Part shown: in pieces, positions 51,834-60,612 of the stretch | Position numbering within the stretch: position 1 is the first letter of the stretch | Layout: each line of letters opens with the position of its first letter | NCBI GenBank assembly: GCA_018223365.1 | Contig: JAGTTP010000002.1 | Span: forward strand, 310,001 to 374,000 | Direction of reading: 5' to 3' | Length of the DNA: 64,000 nt | DNA from: Clostridiaceae bacterium Marseille-Q4145 | GTDB taxonomy: Bacteria; Bacillota; Clostridia; Lachnospirales; Lachnospiraceae | The notes under the pieces: generated by a model | Databases searched by the model: none | The model's input: the letters and a program-made list of their open reading frames with translations, nothing else | What the model was told of the DNA's origin: nothing | Program-made: the position numbers and the translations under genes

Positions 51834-52346
51834 TCACAGATAGTGTTTTTTACGAAGCTCCGCCTCCAGAAGATCGAGATGCTCCTCCGACGGCGCTGTC
51901 ACAGTGTGATAATGCCATCCATCGGTCAGCATATTCAACGGATGTGCTCCGCAATCTTTCATTCTTGCCACAAACTGTCCCACTTCCAACCGGTTATGCA
52001 CCATCAGGTCCGCACGAATCTGACCATACAGTGGATGTTCCACAAATACATCCAGAACCGTTCCTCCAAAGTCCACCATCGTTTGAAGCTCATCCAGAGT
52101 TTCCTCTGTTGCGTGATTTACCCGGAACACCCGGACACAGCCCCTTTGCTTTTTCACAGATGGCATCACATATCCCTTATAAGTAGACATGATTTCTTTA
52201 TTTTCTGCTCTTAAGAGCGCCACATCCTGCACAATCACCTGTCTGCTCACATGGAGTCTGCCCGCCAGGTCCGTTCCGGAGACCGGCTGCTCGCTTTCTC
52301 TTAAAATCTCCAGGATCTGCGCCCGTCTTCTATCCCCTTCGCTCAT
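51834..52346 (-). CDS. niaR: NAD biosynthesis transcription repressor NiaR
   Basis: 170 residues: N-terminal winged HTH (RRAQILEILRESEQPVSGTDLAGRLHVSRQVIVQDVALLRA) and C-terminal 3H domain with its conserved histidines (VNHATEETLDELQTMVDFGG, DGWHYHTV, EEHLDLLE). NiaR represses niacin uptake and NAD synthesis genes when nicotinic acid is plentiful. No nad or niaP genes lie next to it, so it acts in trans. GAGGCG lies before the ATG. Confidence 0.93.
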   Translation of the reverse strand: MSEGDRRRAQILEILRESEQPVSGTDLAGRLHVSRQVIVQDVALLRAENKEIMSTYKGYVMPSVKKQRGCVRVFRVNHATEETLDELQTMVDFGGTVLDVFVEHPLYGQIRADLMVHNRLEVGQFVARMKDCGAHPLNMLTDGWHYHTVTAPSEEHLDLLEAELRKKHYL

Positions 52347-52366
52347 ATAAAACGCCTCTTTTCCTG

Positions 52367-53227
52367 TTAATCTTCCGGTTTCTGGTAAAATCTTCCAGAC
52401 AACTGGGATGTTTTAATCGCATTGATAAACGCGTGTTCGTCCACCTCCCGCACCGCTTTGATCACATGCTTGCTCTCTGCACTGGAAACCACAGAGTACA
52501 CCATGTTCCGTTCCTCCAGTTCATAGGACCCTTCTCCCTGCAAAATGGTAGCTCCGTGATGACTTACCTGGGAAATTGCATCACAGACCGCCCTCGGATG
52601 ATTCGTCACAATAAAGAGGGTCTGCTGCTGGTATTTTTTGTACAGTGTATGTAGTACCTGAGTGGACGCATACTGATAAATAATGGAGTACAACGCCTTG
52701 TCCCAGCCGAACAGAAGACCCGCCACTGCAAGAATCAACACATTGAGACCCAGTACCAGGTTCCAGGCATCCATTCCTTTCCGCTCTGACAGAAAAATTG
52801 CAATAAAATCCGTTCCGCCGGTGGTAGCATTTCCAAAGAGGCAGAGGCTCATAACAGAACCATTGATAATGCCTCCGAAAATACTGATGAGCAGGGTATC
52901 CGATGTAATAGAATAACCTGGAAGTAAATCCGTCAGAATACCGGACAGTAAAATCATCAGACAGGAATAACCAGTAAACTTCTTTCCAATATACCGAAAT
53001 CCGATATACACGGGAATGGCATTCAAAATCACATTTACCAGTGTATATGGTACTTCTATATGAAAAAACATTCTGGCAGAACGCTGAATCAGGATTGTGA
53101 GTCCCGTCGCTCCTCCCGGAAAAAGACCGCCGGTTCTTACAAATGTCTTAATATTCAATGCCATGATCACCGCTGCCAGACAGACAATCACAAATCTTCT
53201 GACATCCTCTTTCCAATTCATTTTCAT
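52367..53227 (-). CDS. YitT family membrane protein (DUF161/DUF2179)
   Basis: About 286 residues. Five to six N-terminal membrane helices (RFVIVCLAAVIMALNIKTFV, GGLFPGGATGLTILI with the family Gly motif, GNATTGGTDFIAIFLSERKG), followed by the cytosolic DUF2179 domain (IVTNHPRAVCDAISQVSHHGATIL). Function of the family is unknown; a small-molecule transporter is suspected. GGGGAAAA precedes the ATG at 53227. It shares orientation with niaR downstream. Confidence 0.9.
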   Translation of the reverse strand: MKMNWKEDVRRFVIVCLAAVIMALNIKTFVRTGGLFPGGATGLTILIQRSARMFFHIEVPYTLVNVILNAIPVYIGFRYIGKKFTGYSCLMILLSGILTDLLPGYSITSDTLLISIFGGIINGSVMSLCLFGNATTGGTDFIAIFLSERKGMDAWNLVLGLNVLILAVAGLLFGWDKALYSIIYQYASTQVLHTLYKKYQQQTLFIVTNHPRAVCDAISQVSHHGATILQGEGSYELEERNMVYSVVSSAESKHVIKAVREVDEHAFINAIKTSQLSGRFYQKPED

Positions 53228-53374
53228 GAATGTTTTCCCCAACCTTCCTTATATTCTTTTTTTATTATCATGCCACACTCTGGCCTTTCCCGCAAGCCTT
53301 TCCTTTCACTCTGGTATCTGAATTCCACCTGTGCTAAAATAAAGAAAATATTTGTTTTAAGGAGGCCTAATCCT

Positions 53375-54250
53375 ATGAAAACCATCGGTTTTGTCGGCGT
53401 TGGTATTATGGGAAAATCCATGGTACGCAACCTTATGAAAGCCGGATTTGAACTTCACATCTATGCCCGGACCAAATCCAAGGTGGAGGATGTCATCAGC
53501 GAAGGCGCTATTTTCCATGATTCTATCAAAGAATGTGCGACCGGACGGGATGCAGTCATCACCATCGTCGGTTTTCCAGCAGATGTGGAAGAAGTGTACT
53601 GGAAAGAAGGCAATATTCTGGACAGCGCAGATCCCGGATGCTACCTCATCGACATGACAACCACCAGCCCGACCCTTGCAGAAAAACTTTATAAAGACGG
53701 AACTGCACGCGGATTCCACGTACTGGATGCCCCGGTTACCGGCGGAGATGTGGGAGCTAAAAACGGGACCCTCTCCATTCTGGTTGGAGGCGAGACTGCC
53801 GATTATGAAGCCTGCATGCCACTCTTCCAGGCTATGGGCACCAATATCAATTATCAAGGAAAAGCCGGATGCGGACAGCATGCCAAACTGGCCAACCAAA
53901 TCATGATTGCCGGAAATCTCTCCGGTGTCTGCGAAGCCCTTTCTTATGCCAAAGCAAAAGGTCTGAATCTGGAAACTCTTCTCAACTCTGTTGCCACAGG
54001 AGCAGCCGGAAGCCGTCAGCTGGATCTCTTCGGTGAGAAGATTATCTCCGGCGACTATGCACCTGGATTCTTCCTAAAACATTTTGTCAAAGATATGCGG
54101 CTTGCATCTGAAGAAGCAGAGACCAGCGGATTAAAGTTGGATATTCTGAAGACAGCTCTTGGAAATTATCTGCAACTTCAAGATGAAGGCTGCGGCGACC
54201 TAGGGACCCAGGCACTGATCAAATATTACGAAGAGACCAAGGAAAATTAA
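53375..54250 (+). CDS. NAD(P)-dependent 3-hydroxyisobutyrate dehydrogenase / tartronate semialdehyde reductase family
   Basis: 291 residues. Rossmann start TIGFVGVGIMGKSMVRNLMKAGF, then DMTTTSPTLAEKL, DAPVTGGDVGAKNGTLSILVGG (the substrate loop) and GQHAKLANQIMIAGNLSG with the catalytic Lys (K in HAKLANQ). The beta-hydroxyacid could be 3-hydroxyisobutyrate, tartronate semialdehyde or another; context does not say. AAGGAGG lies 9 bases before the ATG. It is one of few plus-strand genes and converges on the group II intron and rpsA. Confidence 0.92.
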   Translation: MKTIGFVGVGIMGKSMVRNLMKAGFELHIYARTKSKVEDVISEGAIFHDSIKECATGRDAVITIVGFPADVEEVYWKEGNILDSADPGCYLIDMTTTSPTLAEKLYKDGTARGFHVLDAPVTGGDVGAKNGTLSILVGGETADYEACMPLFQAMGTNINYQGKAGCGQHAKLANQIMIAGNLSGVCEALSYAKAKGLNLETLLNSVATGAAGSRQLDLFGEKIISGDYAPGFFLKHFVKDMRLASEEAETSGLKLDILKTALGNYLQLQDEGCGDLGTQALIKYYEETKEN

Positions 54251-54275
54251 GTTTTTGATTTTAGAAATCAAAGCA

Positions 54276-56134
54276 ATCGAGTAGGAGGAATTTCTCTTAA
54301 ATGAGAAATTCCGACCTCTCACACCACCGTACGTACGGTTCCGTATACGGCGGTTCAATCAACTTAACAAGTAACACACTTTTCGGTGTAGTAATCTAAC
54401 ATTGAAATTAGTCCAAATGAGGCTAATCTTTTGTTACTTATAGCAGCATTTACTGCGCCTTTGTTACATACATGAGCTATTCTTTTACCTGTGTATGCAA
54501 CTCGTCTAGCTGTGTTTCTGTCTATTCCAAGTTTTACAAGGTTCTTCTCTCGATTCTGTGGTGTTTTCCATTGTTTCCAAATGCACATGCGAAGCCGATA
54601 ACGGATTCTTGAATCTAATTCCTTGCATAGTGTTTTCATACTGCCTATCTTGAAGTAGTTAATCCAACCTCTTATGAGCTGATTAAGCTTCTCCACTTTA
54701 TAGCTGTTGCTAACACCCCAACTACGGCATGTGAGTTCTTTCATTCTCTTCTTAAACTTCGTTACTGATTTAGCATGTGGTTTTGCCTTAAACTGATGTG
54801 CTCTTGAATCAAAGTAGAACCCAAATCCAAGGTATTTAAGTCCGCTTGGTCTGTCTACTTTACTCTTAGTCATGTTGACCTTGAGCCCTAGCTTTTCTTC
54901 GATGAATCGTGAGATATTTCTCATAACTCTATTCGCGGACATTTCACTTCCGACCATGATAATACAGTCATCTGCATATCGTACAAAGTTAAGCCCTCTC
55001 TTTTCCATTTCCTTATCAAGTTCATTGAGCATGATGTTTGCCAACAACGGAGAAAGGTTTCCTCCTTGTGGAGTTCCTACAATGGAATCCTCATACTCAT
55101 CGTCTATCATAATTCCGCTCACTAGATACTTCCTTACAATAGAGATGATATCTCCGTCCTTAATTGTTCTTCCAATTAAAGTCATTAGCTTATCATGGTT
55201 TACTGTGTCAAAGAACTTTTCCAAGTCGATGTCTACAATCCAGTCATTTCCGTCATTCATTATATCGAGTGCCGTTAGAATTGCCTGCTGTGCACATCTA
55301 TTAGGTCTGAATCCGTAACTGTGGTCATGGAACTGTTCCTCATAGATTGGTGTTAACACCTGTGCGATGGCTTGTTGTATGAATCTGTCTGTTACTGTTG
55401 GTACTCCCAGGTTTCTGACACCGCCATCAGGCTTTGGTATCTCCACTCTTCGTACTGGCTGAGGCTTATATTTTCTTGTCCTCAACTGTCCCTTGATGGT
55501 TTCGCCGTTCTTTGCAAGGTGTTCCTTCAATTCTGTGTACTTCATTCCGTCCACTCCCTCAGCACCTTTGTTTCGTACGACTTGCAGATATGCTCTGTTG
55601 AGATTATCACTAGATAATATCTGCTCCATTAGATTACTTGTGTCCATGCGTTCTTTCCTTTCCGTCTCGCTTGATTTGACCACCTTTTACCCGATTGGTT
55701 ACGGCAGATGTTGTCATTTCTGCAATACGAGACATACTCAAACTGATTGATTGTTCGCCCCTTCGCTCCATCCCCATTACAGAGACTTCTTCGCTACTAT
55801 GGGCTCGGCTGACTTCTCACAGTTCGTTGTTACTAGGCTAATGAAACCTCTGTGAGACCTCCACGCTTAAGGTGCACGCTCTTTCTCTCCATATATCCGC
55901 CGCATTTACTCTGCTTCTACAAACGTGGTAGTTATTAGACTTCGCTGTTCTTTGCCAGCTTATCACTCGAAGCCTAGCCTTATATGCGATTTCTGTCCGT
56001 CGGACCAGAGATTCGCCTACAGCTTCCTTCAGATTCCACCTCACGGTAGACACCCTTGCTGTTTGGCTATACATTTCCCACTACCCGGGCATGTTCGGGA
56101 CTTACACCCGTTAGAGCGCGCCCATGGCGCGCAA
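54276..56134 (-). mobile_element. Group II intron with maturase gene
   Basis: The 3' end carries domain V (paired CCGTAT/ACGTACGG around GGAACC, plus positions about 54324-54360) and domain VI (GGAATTTCTC ... GAGAAATTCC), ending at TACTCGAT near 54276. The 5' part (55684-56134) has the GCGCGCCATGGGCGCGC stem and GGGTGTAAGTCCC of domain I. Domain IV holds the reverse transcriptase gene. The 5' end reads TTGCG where GTGCG is expected. It is inserted directly downstream of the rpsA terminator, in the rpsA orientation. Domain positions are by eye. Confidence 0.88.
54364..55647 (-). CDS. ltrA: Group II intron reverse transcriptase/maturase (LtrA-type, no endonuclease)
   Basis: 427 residues. Reverse transcriptase domain: NKGAEGVDGMKYTELK, PVRRVEIPKPDGGVRNLGVP, FHDHSYGFRPNRCAQQAI, GTPQGGNLSPLLANIMLNELD, and the catalytic FVRYADDCIIMV (YADD). 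The maturase X domain follows (FKKRMKELTCRSW ... LNQLIRGWINYFKIG). No HNH endonuclease domain follows, as in introns that insert through other mechanisms. The frame is intact. GGAAAG lies before the ATG at 55647; an upstream start (55683) is possible. Confidence 0.95.
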   Translation of the reverse strand: MDTSNLMEQILSSDNLNRAYLQVVRNKGAEGVDGMKYTELKEHLAKNGETIKGQLRTRKYKPQPVRRVEIPKPDGGVRNLGVPTVTDRFIQQAIAQVLTPIYEEQFHDHSYGFRPNRCAQQAILTALDIMNDGNDWIVDIDLEKFFDTVNHDKLMTLIGRTIKDGDIISIVRKYLVSGIMIDDEYEDSIVGTPQGGNLSPLLANIMLNELDKEMEKRGLNFVRYADDCIIMVGSEMSANRVMRNISRFIEEKLGLKVNMTKSKVDRPSGLKYLGFGFYFDSRAHQFKAKPHAKSVTKFKKRMKELTCRSWGVSNSYKVEKLNQLIRGWINYFKIGSMKTLCKELDSRIRYRLRMCIWKQWKTPQNREKNLVKLGIDRNTARRVAYTGKRIAHVCNKGAVNAAISNKRLASFGLISMLDYYTEKCVTC

Positions 56135-56169
56135 ACCAAGAAAAGGGATGCAGAAAATCTGCATCCCTT
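56135..56169 (-). terminator. Terminator after rpsA
   Basis: Perfect 12-bp stem (56143-56154 with 56158-56169), 3-base loop, followed by TTCTTGGTTT on the minus strand; the intron begins right after. Confidence 0.85.
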
Positions 56170-56201
56170 ACTTTTTACTCGCTATTCAGTGGAGAGTCAA
56201 A

Positions 56202-57281
56202 TTACTCTTCCTCAGCTACCTCTTCAATCGGTGCTTCCAGAGCTTTCATGCTCAGGCTGATTTTGCGATCCTCGCCATTGAAATCAACAACTCTTGCTTT
56301 GATCACCTGTCCAACTTTCAGTACGTCAGACGGTTTCTCTACGTGCTCTCTGGAAATCTGAGATACGTGAAGCAGTGCATCAACACCCGGCTCCAGCTCA
56401 ACGAATGCACCGAAGTCAGTCATACGTGCAACAGTTCCCTCTACCTCATTGCCTACTGCATATTTTTCAGCAGCATTCAGCCACGGGTTGGTATCGTCGA
56501 ATTTCAGGCTCAGAGCAATCTTGGTATCTCTGATCTCTTTGATCAGGACATTGAGTTTCTGGCCAACTTTGAACATCTTCTTCGGATGCTCAACACGTCC
56601 CCAAGACATCTCGGAGATATGAAGCAGGCCGTCTGCTCCGCCAAGATCTACGAATGCACCGAAATCGGTAATGTTCTTAACGGTTCCTTCTACAACGTCA
56701 CCCTCATGGATGCGCTCGAACAGCTCTTTCTGCATCTCTGCTTTCTTAGCTACGAGAAGCTGTCTTCTGTCACCGATAATTCTTCTTCTCTTCGGATTGA
56801 ACTCGGTAATTACGAATTCGATCTCCTGATCTGCATATTTTGCAAGATTCTTCTCATAAGTATCAGATACAAGGCTTGCCGGGATGAAGATTCTAGTCTC
56901 ATCAACAACAACGCTTAAACCACCATCCAGTACCTGAGATACTTTTGCGGTCAGCACTTCTTTGTTCTCGAATGCTTCTTCCAGTCTCTTGCTGCCTTTC
57001 TCTGCTGCAACTCTTCTATAGGAAAGCTGAACCTGACCTTCACCGTCATTTACTTTCAGCACTTTCACTTCCATCTTGTCGCCAACATTTACCATAGTTC
57101 TCAGATCAGCGTTCGGTACGTTAGTATACTCGTTACGGGATACGATACCGTCGGATTTGTATCCAATGTTCAAAATGATCTCATCTTCTTTGACATCAAT
57201 GACCGTGCCCTCTACGACTTCTCCTGTTCTGATAGTTTTTAATGAATCTTCCAGCATCTGTTCAAAACTTAATTCTGACAT
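56202..57281 (-). CDS. rpsA: Ribosomal protein S1-like RNA-binding protein (four S1 domains)
   Basis: 359 residues. Four S1 domains: about 17-85 (GEVVEGTVIDVKEDEIILNIG), 105-170 (more degenerate, EVLTAKVSQVLDGGLSVVV), 190-258 (GDVVEGTVKNITDFGAFVDLGG) and 275-345 (GNEVEGTVARMTDFGAFVELEP). Domains 3 and 4 carry the canonical DFGAFV motif. It is shorter than the six-domain S1 of proteobacteria and is the Firmicute form, which helps mRNA binding. It overlaps ispH by 13 bases; some Clostridia have the two fused. Confidence 0.93.
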   Translation of the reverse strand: MSELSFEQMLEDSLKTIRTGEVVEGTVIDVKEDEIILNIGYKSDGIVSRNEYTNVPNADLRTMVNVGDKMEVKVLKVNDGEGQVQLSYRRVAAEKGSKRLEEAFENKEVLTAKVSQVLDGGLSVVVDETRIFIPASLVSDTYEKNLAKYADQEIEFVITEFNPKRRRIIGDRRQLLVAKKAEMQKELFERIHEGDVVEGTVKNITDFGAFVDLGGADGLLHISEMSWGRVEHPKKMFKVGQKLNVLIKEIRDTKIALSLKFDDTNPWLNAAEKYAVGNEVEGTVARMTDFGAFVELEPGVDALLHVSQISREHVEKPSDVLKVGQVIKARVVDFNGEDRKISLSMKALEAPIEEVAEEE

Positions 57282-58114
57282 CGTTTTTGAACCTCCTCAA
57301 TAATTTTCTTTGGGGTGGAAGCCCCTGCTGTAATACCTACGAGCCCAGTAGATCGTAATACTTCTAAATCCAGGTCATGAACTGTCTGTATATAGTAAGT
57401 ATTCTCACACTCTTTTCTACAAATCTCAAATAGCTTCTGCGTATTTGAACTGTGGCTGCCGCCAATCACAATCATGGCATCTACTTTACCTGCAATCTGA
57501 CGCGCTTCTGTCTGCCGCTCTTCCGTCGCATTGCAAATTGTATTTACAACAATCCTATCATACCTCTTTTTGTCAAGAATTTCAACTAAATCTTTAAATT
57601 TCTTGTAGTTAAATGTCGTCTGTGACACGATGCAGACCTTCGTTCCTTCCGGCAGATTGAGTGCCTCTGCCTGCTCTGCGGATTCAATGACCAGAGCCGG
57701 ATGATGGCACCATCCCTTAATTCCTTCTACTTCCGGATGATTGTCATTTCCAATAATAATAATCTGACGTCCTGCTGCACTTTCTTTTTCCACGGTACGA
57801 TGGATTTTTTTCACAAAGGGGCAGGTAGCATCCACACAGTTTAATCCTTTGGCACTGATCAGATCATAAATTTCTTTCCCGACACCATGGGACCGGATAA
57901 TGACGGTTCCTTCTGTCAGCTGCCCCAGATCTTCTTTTCCTTCCAGAACCTGGACTCCTCTTTCTTCCAGATCCTGCACAACCACTTCATTATGAATAAT
58001 GGGACCATAGGTATAAATTGGACGAATTCCTTTTTCCACCTGCTCATAGACCGTGTCTACCGCCCGCTGTACACCGAAACAGAATCCTGCACTTTTTGCC
58101 ACTGTTACCTGCAT
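57269..58114 (-). CDS. ispH: 4-hydroxy-3-methylbut-2-enyl diphosphate reductase
   Basis: 281 residues. Iron-sulfur enzyme making IPP and DMAPP in the MEP isoprenoid pathway. The three cluster cysteines are in AKSAGFCFGVQRAV (Cys12), LNCVDATCPFVKKIH and VNTICNATEERQ; HGVGKE and GSHSSNTQKL also match. The start overlaps the cmk stop by 10 bases. In this gene order (cmk-ispH-rpsA) translational coupling is likely. Confidence 0.96.
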   Translation of the reverse strand: MQVTVAKSAGFCFGVQRAVDTVYEQVEKGIRPIYTYGPIIHNEVVVQDLEERGVQVLEGKEDLGQLTEGTVIIRSHGVGKEIYDLISAKGLNCVDATCPFVKKIHRTVEKESAAGRQIIIIGNDNHPEVEGIKGWCHHPALVIESAEQAEALNLPEGTKVCIVSQTTFNYKKFKDLVEILDKKRYDRIVVNTICNATEERQTEARQIAGKVDAMIVIGGSHSSNTQKLFEICRKECENTYYIQTVHDLDLEVLRSTGLVGITAGASTPKKIIEEVQKRCQN

Positions 58115-58761
58115 AATGAAAGAATCCTTTCTACCACCTGTTCAATGGTCATCTCGGAAGAATCCACTAAAACTGCATCCTCCGCCTGACGAAGGGGGGA
58201 AGTCTCCCGGTGCATATCCCGGTAATCGCGGTCTGCAATGTCAGCCTCAATCTTCTCAAGATCTGCCACCTGTCCCTTTTCCTGCAGTTCCAGAAAACGT
58301 CTCATGGCTCTGGTATGGGTGCTGGCGGTCAGATAGACTTTTACATCCGCTTTGGGAAGCACAACGGTTCCAATATCCCGACCATCCATTACCACATCTT
58401 CTTTGGCTGCCAGCTCCTGCTGCAACTCTACCAGTTTCTTCCGGACTTCCGGCACCGCAGAGGAGACGGAGGCCATATTTCCCACCTCTTCGGTTCTCAG
58501 GTAGGCATTTACATTCTCTCCATTTAAAAGGACAACCTGTTCCCCCTTCTGGTAAGCAATAGAAATATCCGCATTCTGGCAGGCTTTTGCGATCGCAGCC
58601 CTATCAGACGTATCCACTCCGGTTCTCAGAAGATACAATGCCATGGCACGATACATGGCTCCCGTGTCCACATAAATAAATCCGCGCTTTTTTGCAACCA
58701 GTTTTGCAATGGTGCTTTTTCCGGCTCCTGCCGGTCCGTCAATAGCAATATTATAACTCAT
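58105..58761 (-). CDS. cmk: Cytidylate kinase
   Basis: 218 residues. Phosphorylates CMP and dCMP. P-loop AIDGPAGAGKSTIAKLVAKK at the start, YVDTGAMYRAMAL, VVMDGRDIGTVVLPKADVKVYLTAS and DYRDMHRETSPL. The ATG at 58761 has GGGGGAAA 7 bases ahead; a start at 58776 lies in that Shine-Dalgarno region and is less likely. It follows the yhiN gene by 15 bases. Confidence 0.96.
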   Translation of the reverse strand: MSYNIAIDGPAGAGKSTIAKLVAKKRGFIYVDTGAMYRAMALYLLRTGVDTSDRAAIAKACQNADISIAYQKGEQVVLLNGENVNAYLRTEEVGNMASVSSAVPEVRKKLVELQQELAAKEDVVMDGRDIGTVVLPKADVKVYLTASTHTRAMRRFLELQEKGQVADLEKIEADIADRDYRDMHRETSPLRQAEDAVLVDSSEMTIEQVVERILSLCR

Positions 58762-58776
58762 CTGTCTTTCCCCCAT

Positions 58777-60006
58777 TTATTCTGTAGCAGCATTGGCTGC
58801 GGCTACTGCCGTAGACCAGGCAATCTGCAGATTGAATCCACCGGTTACCGCATCCAGATCCAGCACCTCGCCGATAAAATAAAGTCCCGGAACCGTTTTT
58901 GATTCCATGGTGGACGGATCAATCTCTTTCACAGACACACCGCCTTTTGTAATGATAGCCTCATTATATCCTCTTAAGCCTGTTACGGTCAATTCCAGTT
59001 CTTTTAAACAAGATAGAAAACGCTCTCTTTCTTCCTTTGTTATATCATGAATCCGCTTTTCCGGTGCAATTCCGCACAGTTCATACATGACCGATACGAG
59101 TTTGGACGGCAGGAAGGACGGCAATACATTTCGAAACTGCTTGTTGGCATTGGCATCAAACTCTCTTAAAATTCTCGCATCCAGCTGTTCCTTTGTCAGT
59201 GCTGGTTTGAGATCCAGATAAAGCGTTACCTCTTTCTCCCGGATTTTTCTGGCACAGACACTGCTGGCTGTCAGAATTAACGGTCCAGTCACTCCAAAAT
59301 GAGTAAACATCATTTCTCCAAAGTCACTGAAAAGTTTCTTTTTCCCGTCTTTTATCAAAATAGAGACATTTTTCAATGAAAGTCCCTGCAGTTCCTTCAC
59401 CCAATCTTCCCGCACATTGAAAGGCACCAGCGACGGACAGCATTCCGTTACCTTCAGTCCAAACTCTTCTGCAAACCGATAACCATCGCCTGTAGAACCG
59501 GTACTCTCATAAGAAATACCTCCGGTTGCAACGATCACTTTATCTGCAGTATCTTTCGTGCCGTCCGCCAGCTGTATCATAAATCCCGTGGCATTTTTAA
59601 GCACTTTTCTTACTTCCGCATTCAGATGTATCCGGACCCCTGCCTGTTTCATGGATCTTCTCAAAGTATCCAGTACATCCGCAGAACGGTCTGACAGCGG
59701 GAATACACGATTTCCGCGTTCTACCTTTAATTTAAGCCCTTCTTTTTCAAAAAAATTCATGGCATTTTCATTGGTAAATCCATAAAATGCGCTGTACAGA
59801 AACTTCTTATTACTCTTCACGCTCTCCAGAAGTTCTTCCATATCGCAGGCATTGGTCAGATTACACCGGCCCTTTCCTGTGATATACAGCTTCTTTCCGG
59901 TCTTTTCATTTTTTTCATACACATGTACTTCCACTCCCCGTCTTGCCGCGAAGATGGAAGCCATCATTCCGGCAGCTCCGCCGCCGATAATCGCAATTTT
60001 TTCCAT
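58777..60006 (-). CDS. HI0933/YhiN family FAD-dependent oxidoreductase
   Basis: 409 residues. N-terminal FAD-binding GxGxxG-type motif (IAIIGGGAAGMMASIFAARRG), TGKGRCNLTNAC, DTLRRSMKQAGVRIHLNAEV, VIVATGGISYESTGSTGDGY, GEVLDLDAVTGGFNLQIAWSTA at the end. Reported functions of the family are unclear (flavoprotein of the aminoacetone oxidase/YhiN type). The ATG at 60006 follows a terminator-like hairpin whose second arm contains its Shine-Dalgarno AAGGAG. Confidence 0.9.
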   Translation of the reverse strand: MEKIAIIGGGAAGMMASIFAARRGVEVHVYEKNEKTGKKLYITGKGRCNLTNACDMEELLESVKSNKKFLYSAFYGFTNENAMNFFEKEGLKLKVERGNRVFPLSDRSADVLDTLRRSMKQAGVRIHLNAEVRKVLKNATGFMIQLADGTKDTADKVIVATGGISYESTGSTGDGYRFAEEFGLKVTECCPSLVPFNVREDWVKELQGLSLKNVSILIKDGKKKLFSDFGEMMFTHFGVTGPLILTASSVCARKIREKEVTLYLDLKPALTKEQLDARILREFDANANKQFRNVLPSFLPSKLVSVMYELCGIAPEKRIHDITKEERERFLSCLKELELTVTGLRGYNEAIITKGGVSVKEIDPSTMESKTVPGLYFIGEVLDLDAVTGGFNLQIAWSTAVAAANAATE

Positions 60007-60041
60007 AAAAAAAGAATCTCCTTAAAATACAAGGAGATTCT
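60007..60041 (-). terminator. Terminator after aroK overlapping the yhiN start
   Basis: Perfect 11-bp stem (60013-60023 and 60031-60041), 7-base loop, then seven T that run into the yhiN ATG. The second arm contains AAGGAG, the yhiN Shine-Dalgarno. Confidence 0.9.
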
Positions 60042-60065
60042 ACTATCTATAGGAAGGTTTGTCAA
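60037..60065 (-). promoter_or_regulatory. Promoter of yhiN, set inside the aroK terminator
   Basis: Minus-strand TTGACA (60060-60065), 17-base spacer, TAGAAT (60037-60042). The TTGACA spans the aroK stop codon, and the -10 lies in the first arm of the hairpin. Predicted start near G60030, within the loop. Confidence 0.8.
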
Positions 60066-60589
60066 TGTTCTGAGATGTCTTTCCTTAGACGACTCAACAT
60101 TTCTTCACAAATCTGGTCTGCTGTTTTTTCATCTGTTTCTATTATCAAATCTGCGGCAGCCTCATACTTTTCACGACGCTGCTCCAATAGTTCCTTAATA
60201 TAAGAAACATTTTTATTGTCCTCAAGCAATGGTCGATCGTGATTGTTCTTTACTCGCTCCAAAATTGTCTCGGGCTTTGCCGTAAGAAGTACAATCCGTC
60301 CATTTTTTCGCATTTCCCGCACATTACATTCTCTCAGAGGAGTTCCTCCGCCGCAAGATACGATCACCGGTACACCAGACTGCATTTCCACCAGAAGGTC
60401 TGTCTCCAGATCACGAAAATGCTGTTCTCCATATGTTTTAAATATGTCGGAAATACTCATATCCGCACGTTCTGCAATGATCTGATCCATCTCCACCACT
60501 TTTCTGTCCAGTTTTCTGCTGAGACAGTTCGCAATGGTCGTTTTCCCAGTTCCCATAAATCCAATTAGAAAAATATTAAACTGATCCAT
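60062..60589 (-). CDS. aroK: Shikimate kinase
   Basis: 175 residues. Phosphorylates shikimate in chorismate synthesis. P-loop GFMGTGKTTIANCLS, VEMDQIIAE (Mg/shikimate Asp), FRDLETDLL, VSCGGGTPLRE, and the Arg lid HDRPLLED. The ATG at 60589 has GGAG 9 bases ahead; ATG at 60610 lies at the T-run of the oadA terminator and lacks a Shine-Dalgarno. No other aro genes are near. It ends in the hairpin/promoter region of yhiN. Confidence 0.95.
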   Translation of the reverse strand: MDQFNIFLIGFMGTGKTTIANCLSRKLDRKVVEMDQIIAERADMSISDIFKTYGEQHFRDLETDLLVEMQSGVPVIVSCGGGTPLRECNVREMRKNGRIVLLTAKPETILERVKNNHDRPLLEDNKNVSYIKELLEQRREKYEAAADLIIETDEKTADQICEEMLSRLRKDISEH

Positions 60590-60612
60590 CTGTTTCTTCT
60601 CCGTCTTCATAA

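Noticed and set aside
53060..53374. N-terminal extension of the dehydrogenase frame
   Set aside because: It overlaps the divergent yitT gene; the Shine-Dalgarno AAGGAGG and Rossmann start fix the true ATG at 53375.
56124..56918. 264-residue plus-strand frame across the rpsA end
   Set aside because: It runs from intron/terminator DNA into the antisense of rpsA; no domain and no ribosome site.
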